DNA from: DASUAO01 sp046484625
Lineage (GTDB): Bacteria > Actinomycetota > Acidimicrobiia > IMCC26256 > PALSA-555
NCBI GenBank assembly: GCA_046484625.1
Contig: JAWOIO010000010.1
Coordinates: 1-8,903, forward strand
Direction of reading: 5' to 3'
DNA: 8,903 nt
Position numbers and translations under genes: made by a program. Positions 1-7,220 of the stretch are shown here, piece by piece. The first letter of the stretch is position 1. Each line of letters begins with the position of its first letter. A model generated the notes under the pieces. The model made no database searches, had not been told where the DNA came from, and saw nothing but the letters and a program-made list of their open reading frames with translations.

Positions 1-896
1 CCACCCGTGGTCATCCCACCCTCGATCCCACCCGCTCGGGCCGAGCCGCGCGTGTAGTCGGCTGCGTCGGCATCCCAGAGGATCTCGTCGTGGGCTTCGC
101 TCCCCCGCTGCGCGGCGGTCGTGAACCCGTCGCCGATCTCGACGCCCTTCATGGCCTGGATGCTCATCAGCGCCTGCGCGAGCAGCCCGTCGATGCGACG
201 GTCCCAGTGGACGTGGGAACCCAGCCCCGGGGGGACGCCGTACGCGAGCACCTCCACCACTCCCCCGAGGGAGTCGCCCGCCTTGGCTGCGTCCTCGACC
301 GCAGCGACCATCCCCGCCTCCGCCTCGGGGTCGAAGCAGCGGACCGGCGACTCGTCGATCGCGCCCAGGTCCTCGATGGTCGGTCGCCGGTCGGTCTCGG
401 AGCGAGCCGCGCCCACCGCGACGACATGGCTGAGCACGTCGACACCGAGGTGACCCAGCAGCAGCTTTGCGGCGGTTCCGGCCACCACTCGAGCGGCGGT
501 CTCGCGCGCGCTCGCGCGCTCGAGCACGTTACGGGCATCGTCGAAGCCGTACTTCTGCATCCCGACGAGATCGGCGTGCCCGGGACGCGGCTGGTGCAGG
601 GGCTTCTCGGTCGCGCCGGGGGCCGGGGACATCTCCTCGACCCACTTCGGCCACTCGGTGTTGCGGATCAGGACGGCGACCGGGGAGCCGAGAGTCGTGC
701 CGTGGCGGATCCCACCGACGATCTCGAGCTCGTCGAGCTCGAAGCGCATACGCGGTCCGCGTCCGAAACCGAGGCGTCGGCGCGCCAGCTCGGCGGAGAG
801 GTCGTCGACGGTGATGGGAAGTCCCGCGGGCAGCCCCTCGACGATCGCGACCAGGGCCGGACCGTGGGACTCGCCTGCGGTCAGGAAACGCAGCAC
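1..896 (-). CDS. aroC: chorismate synthase AroC, C-terminus cut by window edge
   Basis: Chorismate synthase converts 5-enolpyruvylshikimate 3-phosphate to chorismate, the last common step to the aromatic amino acids, using reduced FMN in the cytoplasm. Visible family motifs, in residues from the GTG start: GESHG at 8-12, GFGRGPRM at 43-50 (substrate-binding arginines), PRPGHADL at 103-110 with the conserved active-site histidine 107, the signature ERASARETAARV at 126-137, SHVHWDRR at 227-234, and GGIEGGMT at 289-296 just before the edge. 298 codons are present; the family usually has about 360-400, so roughly 60-100 residues lie outside. The GTG at 894-896 is chosen because it begins the family N-terminus (MLRFLTAGESHG) and has a GGAG ribosome binding site 6 nt upstream. 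It follows the prepilin peptidase gene after 85 nt and probably belongs to the same operon as aroE. Confidence 0.97.
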   Translation of the reverse strand, partial: MLRFLTAGESHGPALVAIVEGLPAGLPITVDDLSAELARRRLGFGRGPRMRFELDELEIVGGIRHGTTLGSPVAVLIRNTEWPKWVEEMSPAPGATEKPLHQPRPGHADLVGMQKYGFDDARNVLERASARETAARVVAGTAAKLLLGHLGVDVLSHVVAVGAARSETDRRPTIEDLGAIDESPVRCFDPEAEAGMVAAVEDAAKAGDSLGGVVEVLAYGVPPGLGSHVHWDRRIDGLLAQALMSIQAMKGVEIGDGFTTAAQRGSEAHDEILWDADAADYTRGSARAGGIEGGMTTG

Positions 897-902
897 AGCG
901 GG

Positions 903-906
903 CTCC
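903..906 (-). promoter_or_regulatory. ribosome binding site of aroC
   Basis: GGAG on the minus strand ends 6 nt before the GTG start of aroC. It decides the start and is one of only two clear Shine-Dalgarno sequences in the window; most other genes begin inside the preceding stop codon. Confidence 0.7.
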
Positions 907-924
907 AGAACGGCGGCAGACCCA

Positions 925-930
925 AGGATA
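925..930 (-). promoter_or_regulatory. possible -10 box of an internal aroC promoter
   Basis: TATCCT on the minus strand fits the actinobacterial TANNNT -10 pattern and would start a transcript about 20 nt before the aroC start codon. It lies in the longest gap inside the gene cluster (897-981). I see no matching TTGACA-like -35 box, and one hexamer match is weak evidence. The rest of the gap holds GC-rich runs, including TCCCGGGGA, but no convincing hairpin with a U-tract. Confidence 0.2.
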
Positions 931-981
931 CCGGGGGGTGTGCGTGCGTCCCGGGGATATGCCCGCAGGCCGGGGCTGGGC

Positions 982-1674
982 TCACCCTCGATACCAGTCG
1001 AGGATCGTCGACCCGACGAACACCGCCGTCATCGTTCCGGCCGCGAGGAAGGGGCCGAACGGGACCGCGTCCTTGCGGCTGCGGACACCCGAGGCGAGCA
1101 AGGCGATGCCGACGACCGCGCCGTAGACGAAGCCGAGGAAGAGCCCGAGGACCGTCTCCCCCACGCCGATCCACCCCAACGAGAGGCCAAGCACGAACGA
1201 CAGCTTCACGTCGCCGAAGCCCATGCCCCGGGGTGAGATCAGGTGGAGGACGAAGAACACGAGGAAGGCGCCGGCTCCGCACGCGAGCGCCCGCAGGAAC
1301 GGATCGCTCGCGCCGTCGATCGCGGCGGCGCCACCGAAGAGAGCGAGCACCGCGGCCGTCGTCGGGTACACGACGCGGTTCGGGAGCAGATGGTGGTCGA
1401 GGTCGATCACCGACAACAGGACCAGCGCCGCCGCGAGCACGAGGTAGGCGGGCAGCTCCCAGACGTCGCCGAGGTGCAGCGCCAGCCCGGACCACAGTGC
1501 GCCGGTGCCGACGACGACGAGCGCGCCGCGGGGGCGGCGGACGGCCGCACCGATCTCCGAGAAGGGCCGCTCGAGGAGCGCAGCGCGCGCGGGGATCCGC
1601 TCGATCCCGACGAGGAGCGCCGCACCCACGAGCAGGCCCGCGACCCCCAAGACAAGTGCCAACACCGCGATCAC
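982..1674 (-). CDS. A24 family prepilin peptidase, short form without the Cys-containing methylase domain
   Basis: Membrane aspartyl protease that cleaves the leader of type IV or Tad-type prepilins at the cytoplasmic face; 230 aa with about seven or eight hydrophobic segments. The two catalytic aspartates of the A24 family are visible: D91 in VIDLDHHLLPN (89-99) and D155 in GMGFGDVK (150-157). The N-terminal domain that methylates pilins in bifunctional PilD proteins is reduced to about 50 residues (a trace around VGAALLVGIERIP, 16-28) and has no CxxC pairs, so I infer peptidase activity only. The GTG start at 1672-1674 overlaps the aroE stop (GTGA), implying coupled translation. A prepilin peptidase between aroE and aroC is a known actinobacterial arrangement. 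No pilin gene is in the window, so its substrate is unknown. Confidence 0.88.
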   Translation of the reverse strand: MIAVLALVLGVAGLLVGAALLVGIERIPARAALLERPFSEIGAAVRRPRGALVVVGTGALWSGLALHLGDVWELPAYLVLAAALVLLSVIDLDHHLLPNRVVYPTTAAVLALFGGAAAIDGASDPFLRALACGAGAFLVFFVLHLISPRGMGFGDVKLSFVLGLSLGWIGVGETVLGLFLGFVYGAVVGIALLASGVRSRKDAVPFGPFLAAGTMTAVFVGSTILDWYRG

Positions 1675-2492
1675 GCGCTCGCGGCGGTGCGCATCGCGTC
1701 GAGCGGTGCCGCGTGACCGGTGAACATCTCGAACGCGAGCGCGGCCTGGTGGACGAGCATCCCGATCCCGTCGACCGCAGTCACGCCCTGCTTCGATGCC
1801 CGGGCGATGAGCGGCGTCGTGGTGGATCCGTACACGGTGTCGAACACCAAGCGGAGTCCGGCGAACGACTCGTCCGCGACGGGGACGTCCTCGCCGCGCA
1901 TCCCCAGCGGGGTCGCGTTGACGAGGACGTCGCAGCCGTCGAGCGCCACGTCGAGCTCTTCGAGCGCGCGACCCGCACCACCCGGTGCAAGCGCGGCCGC
2001 GTCATGCGCCGCCTCGGCCCGACGCGCGACCACGTTGACGTGTGCCCCAGCATCTCCGAGCGCACAGACGATGGCTCGAGCAGCACCGCCGGCGCCGAGC
2101 ACGACGACCTCGGCGTCGGACGCGTCGACACCGGCGTCGGCCACCGCCCGCATGAACCCTTCGCCGTCGGTGGAGTCCCCCACCAGCCGACCGTCGCGGT
2201 TGACGACCGCGTTGACGACACCGAGGCGCGTCGCGGTCTCACTCAGCTCATCGCACGCGCCGACCGCGTCGTGCTTGTGCGGCATGGTCACGCTCAACCC
2301 CGCGATCCCCAGGGCCCGTACGGCGTCGACGGCCGCGGCGCCGGACCCGGCCGGGGTCGGGAAGGCGACGAACACCCAGTCGAGACCGAGCGCAGCGTAC
2401 GCGGCGTTGTGGATCTCCGGTGACCGGGAATGGGCGATCGGGTCGCCGATGACCCCGGCGACCGTCGTGCTCCCCCGTACCGCATGGGTCAC
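1671..2492 (-). CDS. aroE: shikimate dehydrogenase (NADP+)
   Basis: Reduces 3-dehydroshikimate to shikimate with NADPH, in the cytoplasm; 273 aa, normal length. Substrate domain: HSRSPEIHN at 21-29 (shikimate-binding serines), the catalytic lysine K73 in SVTMPHK (67-73), N94 in VVNAV, and D109 in the STDGEG motif. Nucleotide-binding domain: VVVLGAGGAARA (129-140) as the Rossmann glycine loop and VNATPLGM (191-198). The C-terminus has DGIGMLVHQAALAFEMFTG, typical of the family. Two usual asparagines are serine here (SVT for NVT, DSTD for NTD); SVTMP is, as I recall, common in actinobacterial AroE, so I read this as normal variation. The GTG start at 2490-2492 lies inside the mltG stop (GTGA). 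No Shine-Dalgarno is needed if ribosomes re-initiate. It works two steps before AroC in the same pathway. Confidence 0.96.
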   Translation of the reverse strand: MTHAVRGSTTVAGVIGDPIAHSRSPEIHNAAYAALGLDWVFVAFPTPAGSGAAAVDAVRALGIAGLSVTMPHKHDAVGACDELSETATRLGVVNAVVNRDGRLVGDSTDGEGFMRAVADAGVDASDAEVVVLGAGGAARAIVCALGDAGAHVNVVARRAEAAHDAAALAPGGAGRALEELDVALDGCDVLVNATPLGMRGEDVPVADESFAGLRLVFDTVYGSTTTPLIARASKQGVTAVDGIGMLVHQAALAFEMFTGHAAPLDAMRTAASA

Positions 2493-3805
2493 AGCAGGCC
2501 CTTGGCCTGCGCGGCCGCGACGTTGCGGTTGTGCTCGTCGAGGGTGGTCGCGAACACATGGGTGCCGTTCGCGTCCGCGATCACGTAGTAGATGAACGGC
2601 ACGTCGGCCGGAGCGAGCGCGGCCTCGAGCGACGCCTGGGCGACGCTGGAGATCGGCGTCGGCGGCAACGCCGCGATCCGATACGTGTTGTACGGGGAAT
2701 CGATCTCCTTGTCGGCGTTGGTGGGCACCGGCGGGCACCCGCCCTTCGCGTAGCAGAGCGTCGAGTCGATCTGGAGGGGGATCCCCTGGGCGAGACGGTT
2801 CCTGATCACCGCCGAGATCAGCGGTGCGTCCTGCGCGACCTTGGCCTCGGTCTGGATGAGCGATGCGGCCACGACCGTCTCGTACGGCGTGAGCGCAGTG
2901 GCGTTGGCGAGGCCGACCGTGTCGGCGATCTCGTCGAAGCGGGCGACGAGCCGGCGGACGATGGACTCCTCGGTCTCGGACGCACCGATCAGGTAGGTGT
3001 CCGGGAACAGCAAGCCTTCGAGCGACGTGACCTCGGGTGGCTGGTACTTGGACCGGATGCTCCCCGAGGTCGCGGCGGCGAGGAACGCGTCGGCCGACTT
3101 CCCGGGGATCTCACCCACTCGGGCCGCGATCTGGGGGACCGTGAGCCCCGGCGGGAGGAGCAGCTCGGTGTCGGGGATCGGCGGCGGTCCCTCCTCGAGC
3201 GCGCTGATCGCGGCCCGGATGCCCATCCCCTCGTTCAGCTGGTACGTCCCGGCCTCGAACGGGCCGGCACCCGAGATCGTCGCCCAGGCCTTGAAGACCA
3301 GCGCGGATCCGATGACCCCCTCACGGGCGAGGGCGTCGGCCACGGCGCTGGCACCCGCTTCGTCACCGACGACGAACTCCACGGCCGGCCCGTCGGAGCT
3401 GCGGGTGAGCTGGTACGCGAACCACCCGCCCCCGATCACGAACGGCGCCGCGAGGATCGCGAGCACGAGCAGGACCCGGAACCCCCGCCCGCGACGGCGA
3501 CGCGGCGGGATCGCACGAGGAGGTCCCTCCTCGTCGCGTACCGGTTCACGGCCCGCCTCGTCGCGCCTGGGCGACCGTCCCGATCGGGTTCCTCCGCGCC
3601 GAGCCGCCTGACGCTCGGCCCGCGTGACCCCGGCCGGCCCCGCACGCCGGGTCGTGCCCGTCGGCGGGCGCACGATCCCGACCTGCTCGGTCGGCGCGTC
3701 GGACGGGTCGACGGTGCCCCGCGTACGTCGGTCGTCGCGCGGGCCGGGGCCGCGGGACCGGCGTCGCGGCGGTCCCGGGTCGGACCTGTCGCGATCAGGG
3801 CTCAT
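2489..3805 (-). CDS. mltG: endolytic murein transglycosylase MltG (YceG-like)
   Basis: Inner-membrane lytic transglycosylase that cuts nascent glycan strands and is thought to set their length; 438 aa. Residues 1-108 form a cytoplasmic, Arg-, Pro- and Asp-rich tail of low complexity. One membrane segment follows at about 109-130 (VLLVLAILAAPFVIGGGWF), then an extracytoplasmic LysM-like subdomain (about 140-205, with FEAGTYQLNEGM), then the YceG catalytic domain. Catalytic-domain marks: LEGLLFPDTYLI (262-273), VVAASLIQTEAK (311-322) where E320 aligns with the catalytic glutamate of E. coli MltG, PLQIDSTLCYA (343-353), DSPYNTYRIAALPPTPI (369-385) and HVFATTLDEHN (416-426). C351 and C357 are close enough for a disulfide. 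The ATG at 3803-3805 overlaps the ruvX stop (ATGA), which fixes the start, although the frame stays open further upstream. Confidence 0.94.
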   Translation of the reverse strand: MSPDRDRSDPGPPRRRSRGPGPRDDRRTRGTVDPSDAPTEQVGIVRPPTGTTRRAGPAGVTRAERQAARRGGTRSGRSPRRDEAGREPVRDEEGPPRAIPPRRRRGRGFRVLLVLAILAAPFVIGGGWFAYQLTRSSDGPAVEFVVGDEAGASAVADALAREGVIGSALVFKAWATISGAGPFEAGTYQLNEGMGIRAAISALEEGPPPIPDTELLLPPGLTVPQIAARVGEIPGKSADAFLAAATSGSIRSKYQPPEVTSLEGLLFPDTYLIGASETEESIVRRLVARFDEIADTVGLANATALTPYETVVAASLIQTEAKVAQDAPLISAVIRNRLAQGIPLQIDSTLCYAKGGCPPVPTNADKEIDSPYNTYRIAALPPTPISSVAQASLEAALAPADVPFIYYVIADANGTHVFATTLDEHNRNVAAAQAKGLL

Positions 3806-4251
3806 CGTCCCTCCTCGGCCCGGGCGCCGTCGAGATAGGACTGCAGGAACACCGCCGCGGCCGCGGCATCCACACCGGTCGCGGCGCGCCGCCGCTTGAC
3901 CCGTGTGGTCGGCCGCGACTCCCGCAGCCGACGGGTTGCCGTGACGGTGGAAAAGCGTTCGTCGTGCAGTGTGACGACGATCGCCGGGCCCGCCGCCGCT
4001 TCGATCTCGGCCACCTCGTCGCGCACGGCGCGCGCCGAGGGGCCGTCGCGGCCCGAGAGCGAACGCGGCCACCCGACCACGAGGCGGTCGACGTCGAGCT
4101 CCCGGGCGACCTCGACGATGGCCGCGTGGTCGCTCGCGTGGTCGACGCCACGGTCGAGGACCTGCAACGGGGATGCGAGCGTCCCGCTCGGGTCCGACAC
4201 CGCCAGCCCGATCCGGCGGCTCCCCAGATCGACACCGAGCACTCGACTCAC
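3802..4251 (-). CDS. ruvX: RuvX/YqgF family putative Holliday junction resolvase or pre-16S rRNA nuclease
   Basis: Small RNase H-fold nuclease, 149 aa, usual length for the family. In the literature it is linked both to Holliday-junction resolution and to 5' maturation of 16S rRNA; the sequence cannot choose between them. Motifs: GVDLGSRRIGLAV at 6-18 with the metal-binding D8, VVGWPRSLSG at 58-67, the conserved DERFST at 97-102 with E98, and DAAAAAVFLQSYLD at 128-141 with D128 as third acidic ligand. The start is GTG at 4249-4251 overlapping the alaS stop (GTGA); an in-frame GTG three codons later (4240-4242) is an alternative that would still keep all motifs. It ends in the ATGA shared with mltG. 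The alaS-ruvX-mltG order is widely conserved in actinobacteria. Confidence 0.94.
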   Translation of the reverse strand: MSRVLGVDLGSRRIGLAVSDPSGTLASPLQVLDRGVDHASDHAAIVEVARELDVDRLVVGWPRSLSGRDGPSARAVRDEVAEIEAAAGPAIVVTLHDERFSTVTATRRLRESRPTTRVKRRRAATGVDAAAAAVFLQSYLDGARAEEGR

Positions 4252-6917
4252 TGCCGCGCCCCCGCGGCGTCGCCGGCGGCACGCTCGACGGCGTCGGTCA
4301 GCGACGCGAGGGCTTCGTCGACGCCGGCCACCTTCGGGCCACCGCCCACCGCGACGTCCGGATGCTTTCCGGTCCCGCCGCCGATCGCCGCGGCCGCTGT
4401 GGTCGCGAGCACCGATGCATCGACGCCCTGCCCGACGAGATCGGACGACACCGCGACGACGACCGCTGCCTTCTCCCCGCCGGGGACGACGCCCACGAGC
4501 GCGACGATGCCCGACCCGAGCGCGTCCCGCGTGGCGAGTGCGAGCTGACGGAGGGCGTCGTTCGCCAGTCCGTCGCGTCGGCGGACCACGACGCCGCCGA
4601 CGGCCTCCGCCGCCAGAGCCCCCGACTGGGCCACGGCCTCGCGCGTGCTCGCCGCGGCGAGGTCGTTCCGCAGGGCCTTGACCTCGGCGAGCAGCCGCTC
4701 GACCCGGGCCGCGACCTCGGCGGGCGCGGCCTTCAGGAGATCGGCCGCGGCCCGGAGCGTCTCCTCCTCCTCGCGGATGTGCGCGAGCGCACCCGCACCG
4801 GTGACGGCCTCGATCCGGCGGAGGTTCGCGCCCACGGAGCCCTCGCTCACGATCTTGACCGGCCCGATGAACCCGAGCGCGTGGACATGCGTCCCGCCGC
4901 ACAGCTCGAGCGAGTGCTCCCCGGCCTCGAGGACCCGTACGAGGTCGCCGTACTTGTCGCCGAAGAACGCGATCGCGCCCAGCGTCTCCGCGTCGTCCTT
5001 CGTCGTCTCGTAGTGGCGCACCGGCGCGTCGGTGATGACCTCGGAGTTCACGAGCGCCTCCACTCGGCCGAGCTCGTCGGGTGTCACCGCGGCATCGTGG
5101 CTGAAGTCGAAGCGCAGGCGCTCGTCGGAGACGAGCGAGCCGGCCTGTCGCACCTGGGGGCCGAGCACCTCTCGCAACGCCCAGTGCAGCAGGTGCGTCG
5201 CAGTGTGGTTGCGCCGGATGGCGTCGCGACGCTCCGCGTCGACAGCCGCGACGCATTCGTCGCCCTCGGTGATCGTCCCCCGCTCGACGCGGCACCGATG
5301 GACGACGAGCTCGGGGATGCCGTACTGCGTGTCGACCACCCGCAGCAGCGCGCCCTCGTCGCCCACGGTCGTGATCGTCCCGGTGTCCCCCACCTGACCA
5401 CCCGACTCGGCGTAGAAGGGGGTGCGGTCGAGCACGACCTCGATCGTCGGGTCGTCGCCTGCGCCGGCGGCGGCCGTCGTCTCGACCCGAGAGCCGCCGA
5501 CGATCAGCCCGCGGACCTTCGCCCCGGCCGTCACGGTCTCCGAGCGTCCCGTGAACTCGACCGGACCGACCTCGTCGAGCAGGGCGCGGTAGGCGTCACC
5601 GGCGTCGGTGACGGACGCCGAGGCGCGCTGGGCACCCTGGGCCCGGAGGCGCTGCTCTTCCATCCGGTCGTCGAACCCCGCGACGTCGACACCTCGCTCG
5701 CGCTCCTCGGCGACCTCGCGCGTCAGGTCGATCGGAAACCCGAGCGTGTCGTGGAGGAAGAACGCGTCGTCACCGCTCACATCTCCCTCGCCGAGCAGCT
5801 CGTCGAGCATCTGGAGGCCGCGTTCCAGGGTCGTGCGGAACCGCTCCTCCTCGCGCTGCACCGCGCGCTCGATCTGGGTCCGCTCGCGGACGATCTCGGG
5901 GTACGCGTCGCCCATCACCTGGATGGTGGCGTCGACCAGCACCGGCGTGACGAGGTCGCGTGCCCCGAGGAGGTACGCATGGCGCACCGCGCGTCGGATG
6001 ATCCGTCGGAGGACGTAGCCCCGCTCCTCGTTCGACGGCACGACCCCGTCGGCGACGAGGAACGTCATCGTGCGCGCGTGCTCCGCGAGGATGCGCAGCG
6101 ACACATCGCGCGCCGGATCGCTCCCGTAGGTGATGCCGGTCGCCTGCTGGGCCGCGGCCACCAACGGCCGGAACACGTCGATGTCGAAGATCGAGGGGAC
6201 CCCCTGGAGCGCCATCAACATCCGCTCCAGGCCCGCGCCGGTGTCGATGCTCGGCTTCGGGAGGGGGACCTGCCCCTCGCTGCGCTGGTCGAACTGCATG
6301 AAGACCAGGTTCCAGATCTCGATGAACCGGTCCGGGTCACCCTGGGCCGGGCCCCCGTCGGCACCGAACTCGGGTCCGAGGTCCCAGAAGATCTCCGACG
6401 AGGGGCCACACGGTCCGGTGTCGGCCATGCGCCAGAAGTTGTCCTCGCCGAGGCGCTGGATTCGCCCGGCCGGGACACCGACGTCGTCGCGCCAGATCGC
6501 CTCGGCCTCGTCGTCGGACGTGTGCACGGTCACCCAGAGACGGGCCGGGTCCAGCGCGAGGACCTCGGTCACGAACTCCCACGCCCAGGGGATCGCCTGG
6601 GCCTTGAAGTAGTCGCCGAAGCTGAAGTTCCCGAGCATCTCGAAGAAGCTGAAGTGCCGGTTCGTGCGCCCGATGTCGTCGAGGTCGTTGTGCTTGCCCC
6701 CGGCCCGCACGCACTTCTGACTCGACACGGCACGGACGAACGGTGGCACCTCGTCGCCGACGAAGTACGGCTTGAACGGGAGCATGCCGGCCATGGTGAA
6801 CAGGACCGTGGGATCGTGCGGGATGAGGCTCGCCGACGGCACGAGCGAGTGGTCGCGCGCGACGAAGAAGTCGAAGAACGCAGCGCGGAGCTCGTCGGCG
6901 GTCCGGGGAGGCACCAT
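4248..6917 (-). CDS. alaS: alanine--tRNA ligase
   Basis: Charges tRNA-Ala and hydrolyses mischarged Ser- and Gly-tRNA; 889 aa, full length. Order of domains: class II catalytic core (1 to about 250) with motif 1 around 14-52, motif 2 HFSFFEMLGNFSFGDYFK at 88-105 and motif 3 IDTGAGLERM at 224-233; tRNA-recognition helices to about 460; the editing domain with zinc ligands H571 and H575 (NHTATH) and C673 and H677 (CGGTH); a coiled linker (about 715-760); and the C-terminal DHHA1/C-Ala domain ending in GGGTGKHPDVAVGGGP (846-861). All catalytic and editing residues I can check are present. The ATG at 6915-6917 lies 6 nt after the stop of the preceding small gene and lacks a clear Shine-Dalgarno; codon 2 is GTG and a possible leaderless start (see findings). 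It shares GTGA with ruvX. Confidence 0.97.
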   Translation of the reverse strand: MVPPRTADELRAAFFDFFVARDHSLVPSASLIPHDPTVLFTMAGMLPFKPYFVGDEVPPFVRAVSSQKCVRAGGKHNDLDDIGRTNRHFSFFEMLGNFSFGDYFKAQAIPWAWEFVTEVLALDPARLWVTVHTSDDEAEAIWRDDVGVPAGRIQRLGEDNFWRMADTGPCGPSSEIFWDLGPEFGADGGPAQGDPDRFIEIWNLVFMQFDQRSEGQVPLPKPSIDTGAGLERMLMALQGVPSIFDIDVFRPLVAAAQQATGITYGSDPARDVSLRILAEHARTMTFLVADGVVPSNEERGYVLRRIIRRAVRHAYLLGARDLVTPVLVDATIQVMGDAYPEIVRERTQIERAVQREEERFRTTLERGLQMLDELLGEGDVSGDDAFFLHDTLGFPIDLTREVAEERERGVDVAGFDDRMEEQRLRAQGAQRASASVTDAGDAYRALLDEVGPVEFTGRSETVTAGAKVRGLIVGGSRVETTAAAGAGDDPTIEVVLDRTPFYAESGGQVGDTGTITTVGDEGALLRVVDTQYGIPELVVHRCRVERGTITEGDECVAAVDAERRDAIRRNHTATHLLHWALREVLGPQVRQAGSLVSDERLRFDFSHDAAVTPDELGRVEALVNSEVITDAPVRHYETTKDDAETLGAIAFFGDKYGDLVRVLEAGEHSLELCGGTHVHALGFIGPVKIVSEGSVGANLRRIEAVTGAGALAHIREEEETLRAAADLLKAAPAEVAARVERLLAEVKALRNDLAAASTREAVAQSGALAAEAVGGVVVRRRDGLANDALRQLALATRDALGSGIVALVGVVPGGEKAAVVVAVSSDLVGQGVDASVLATTAAAAIGGGTGKHPDVAVGGGPKVAGVDEALASLTDAVERAAGDAAGARQ

Positions 6918-6923
6918 CCGAGG

Positions 6924-7220
6924 CTACCGCCTGTCCCCCGCGTCCCTTCCGCCGAAACGAGGCCCACGCTGGATCTCGTCGGCACACTCGTCGAAGACCT
7001 CTGGGGGCGCGGCCACGGCGAACACCTCGCGCAGGCGCGCCTCGCGTTCGCGCATCTCGGCGCGTCCCTCGGAGACCGCGGCGTCGAGACGACGGCGGAC
7101 GCTCCCGACCGCGCCGCCCGCAGTGGCGACGAGCACCGGGGCGCGCCCGCCGCGGGTCGCCTTGTGCGTCGCGATCGCACCGAGCCCGAACCCCAGGGCC
7201 ACCCAGCTGAGGCGACGCAT
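6924..7220 (-). CDS. small membrane-associated protein, resembles actinobacterial DUF6167
   Basis: 98 aa from the ATG at 7218-7220; a GTG immediately upstream (7221-7223) could add one residue. Either start overlaps the stop of the preceding gene (GTGATG). The N-terminus MRRLSWVALGFGLGAIATHK is a short, glycine-rich hydrophobic segment after two arginines, like a signal-anchor. A second weakly hydrophobic stretch follows (PVLVATAGGAVGSV), then an amphipathic charged region (about 44-70, SVRRRLDAAVSEGRAEMREREARLREV) that may form a helix or coil. The position directly before alaS and the N-terminal pattern recall the small DUF6167 proteins found upstream of alaS in actinobacteria, but that family link is from memory and tentative. 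No enzymatic motif is visible and the function is unknown. The stop TAG is 6 nt from the alaS ATG. Confidence 0.75.
   Translation of the reverse strand: MRRLSWVALGFGLGAIATHKATRGGRAPVLVATAGGAVGSVRRRLDAAVSEGRAEMREREARLREVFAVAAPPEVFDECADEIQRGPRFGGRDAGDRR

Noticed and set aside
488..524. CG-alternating, partly palindromic tract flanked by CTCGAG on both sides, inside aroC
   Set aside because: It encodes the conserved chorismate synthase signature ERASARE, so the codon composition of Ala, Arg, Glu and Ser at high GC explains it.
897..981. Possible terminator between the prepilin peptidase gene and aroC
   Set aside because: The GC-rich runs form only short imperfect stems and no U-tract follows on the minus strand.
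90..2423. A 777-codon plus-strand open frame across aroC, the prepilin peptidase and aroE
   Set aside because: Same high-GC antisense effect; the protein changes character at each sense-gene boundary and includes long Arg-rich runs with no domain.
3802..5295. Long upstream extension of the ruvX frame into alaS, giving a 497-codon protein
   Set aside because: The extra part overlaps alaS out of frame and is Arg/Gly-rich without motifs; the family N-terminus begins at the GTG at 4251.
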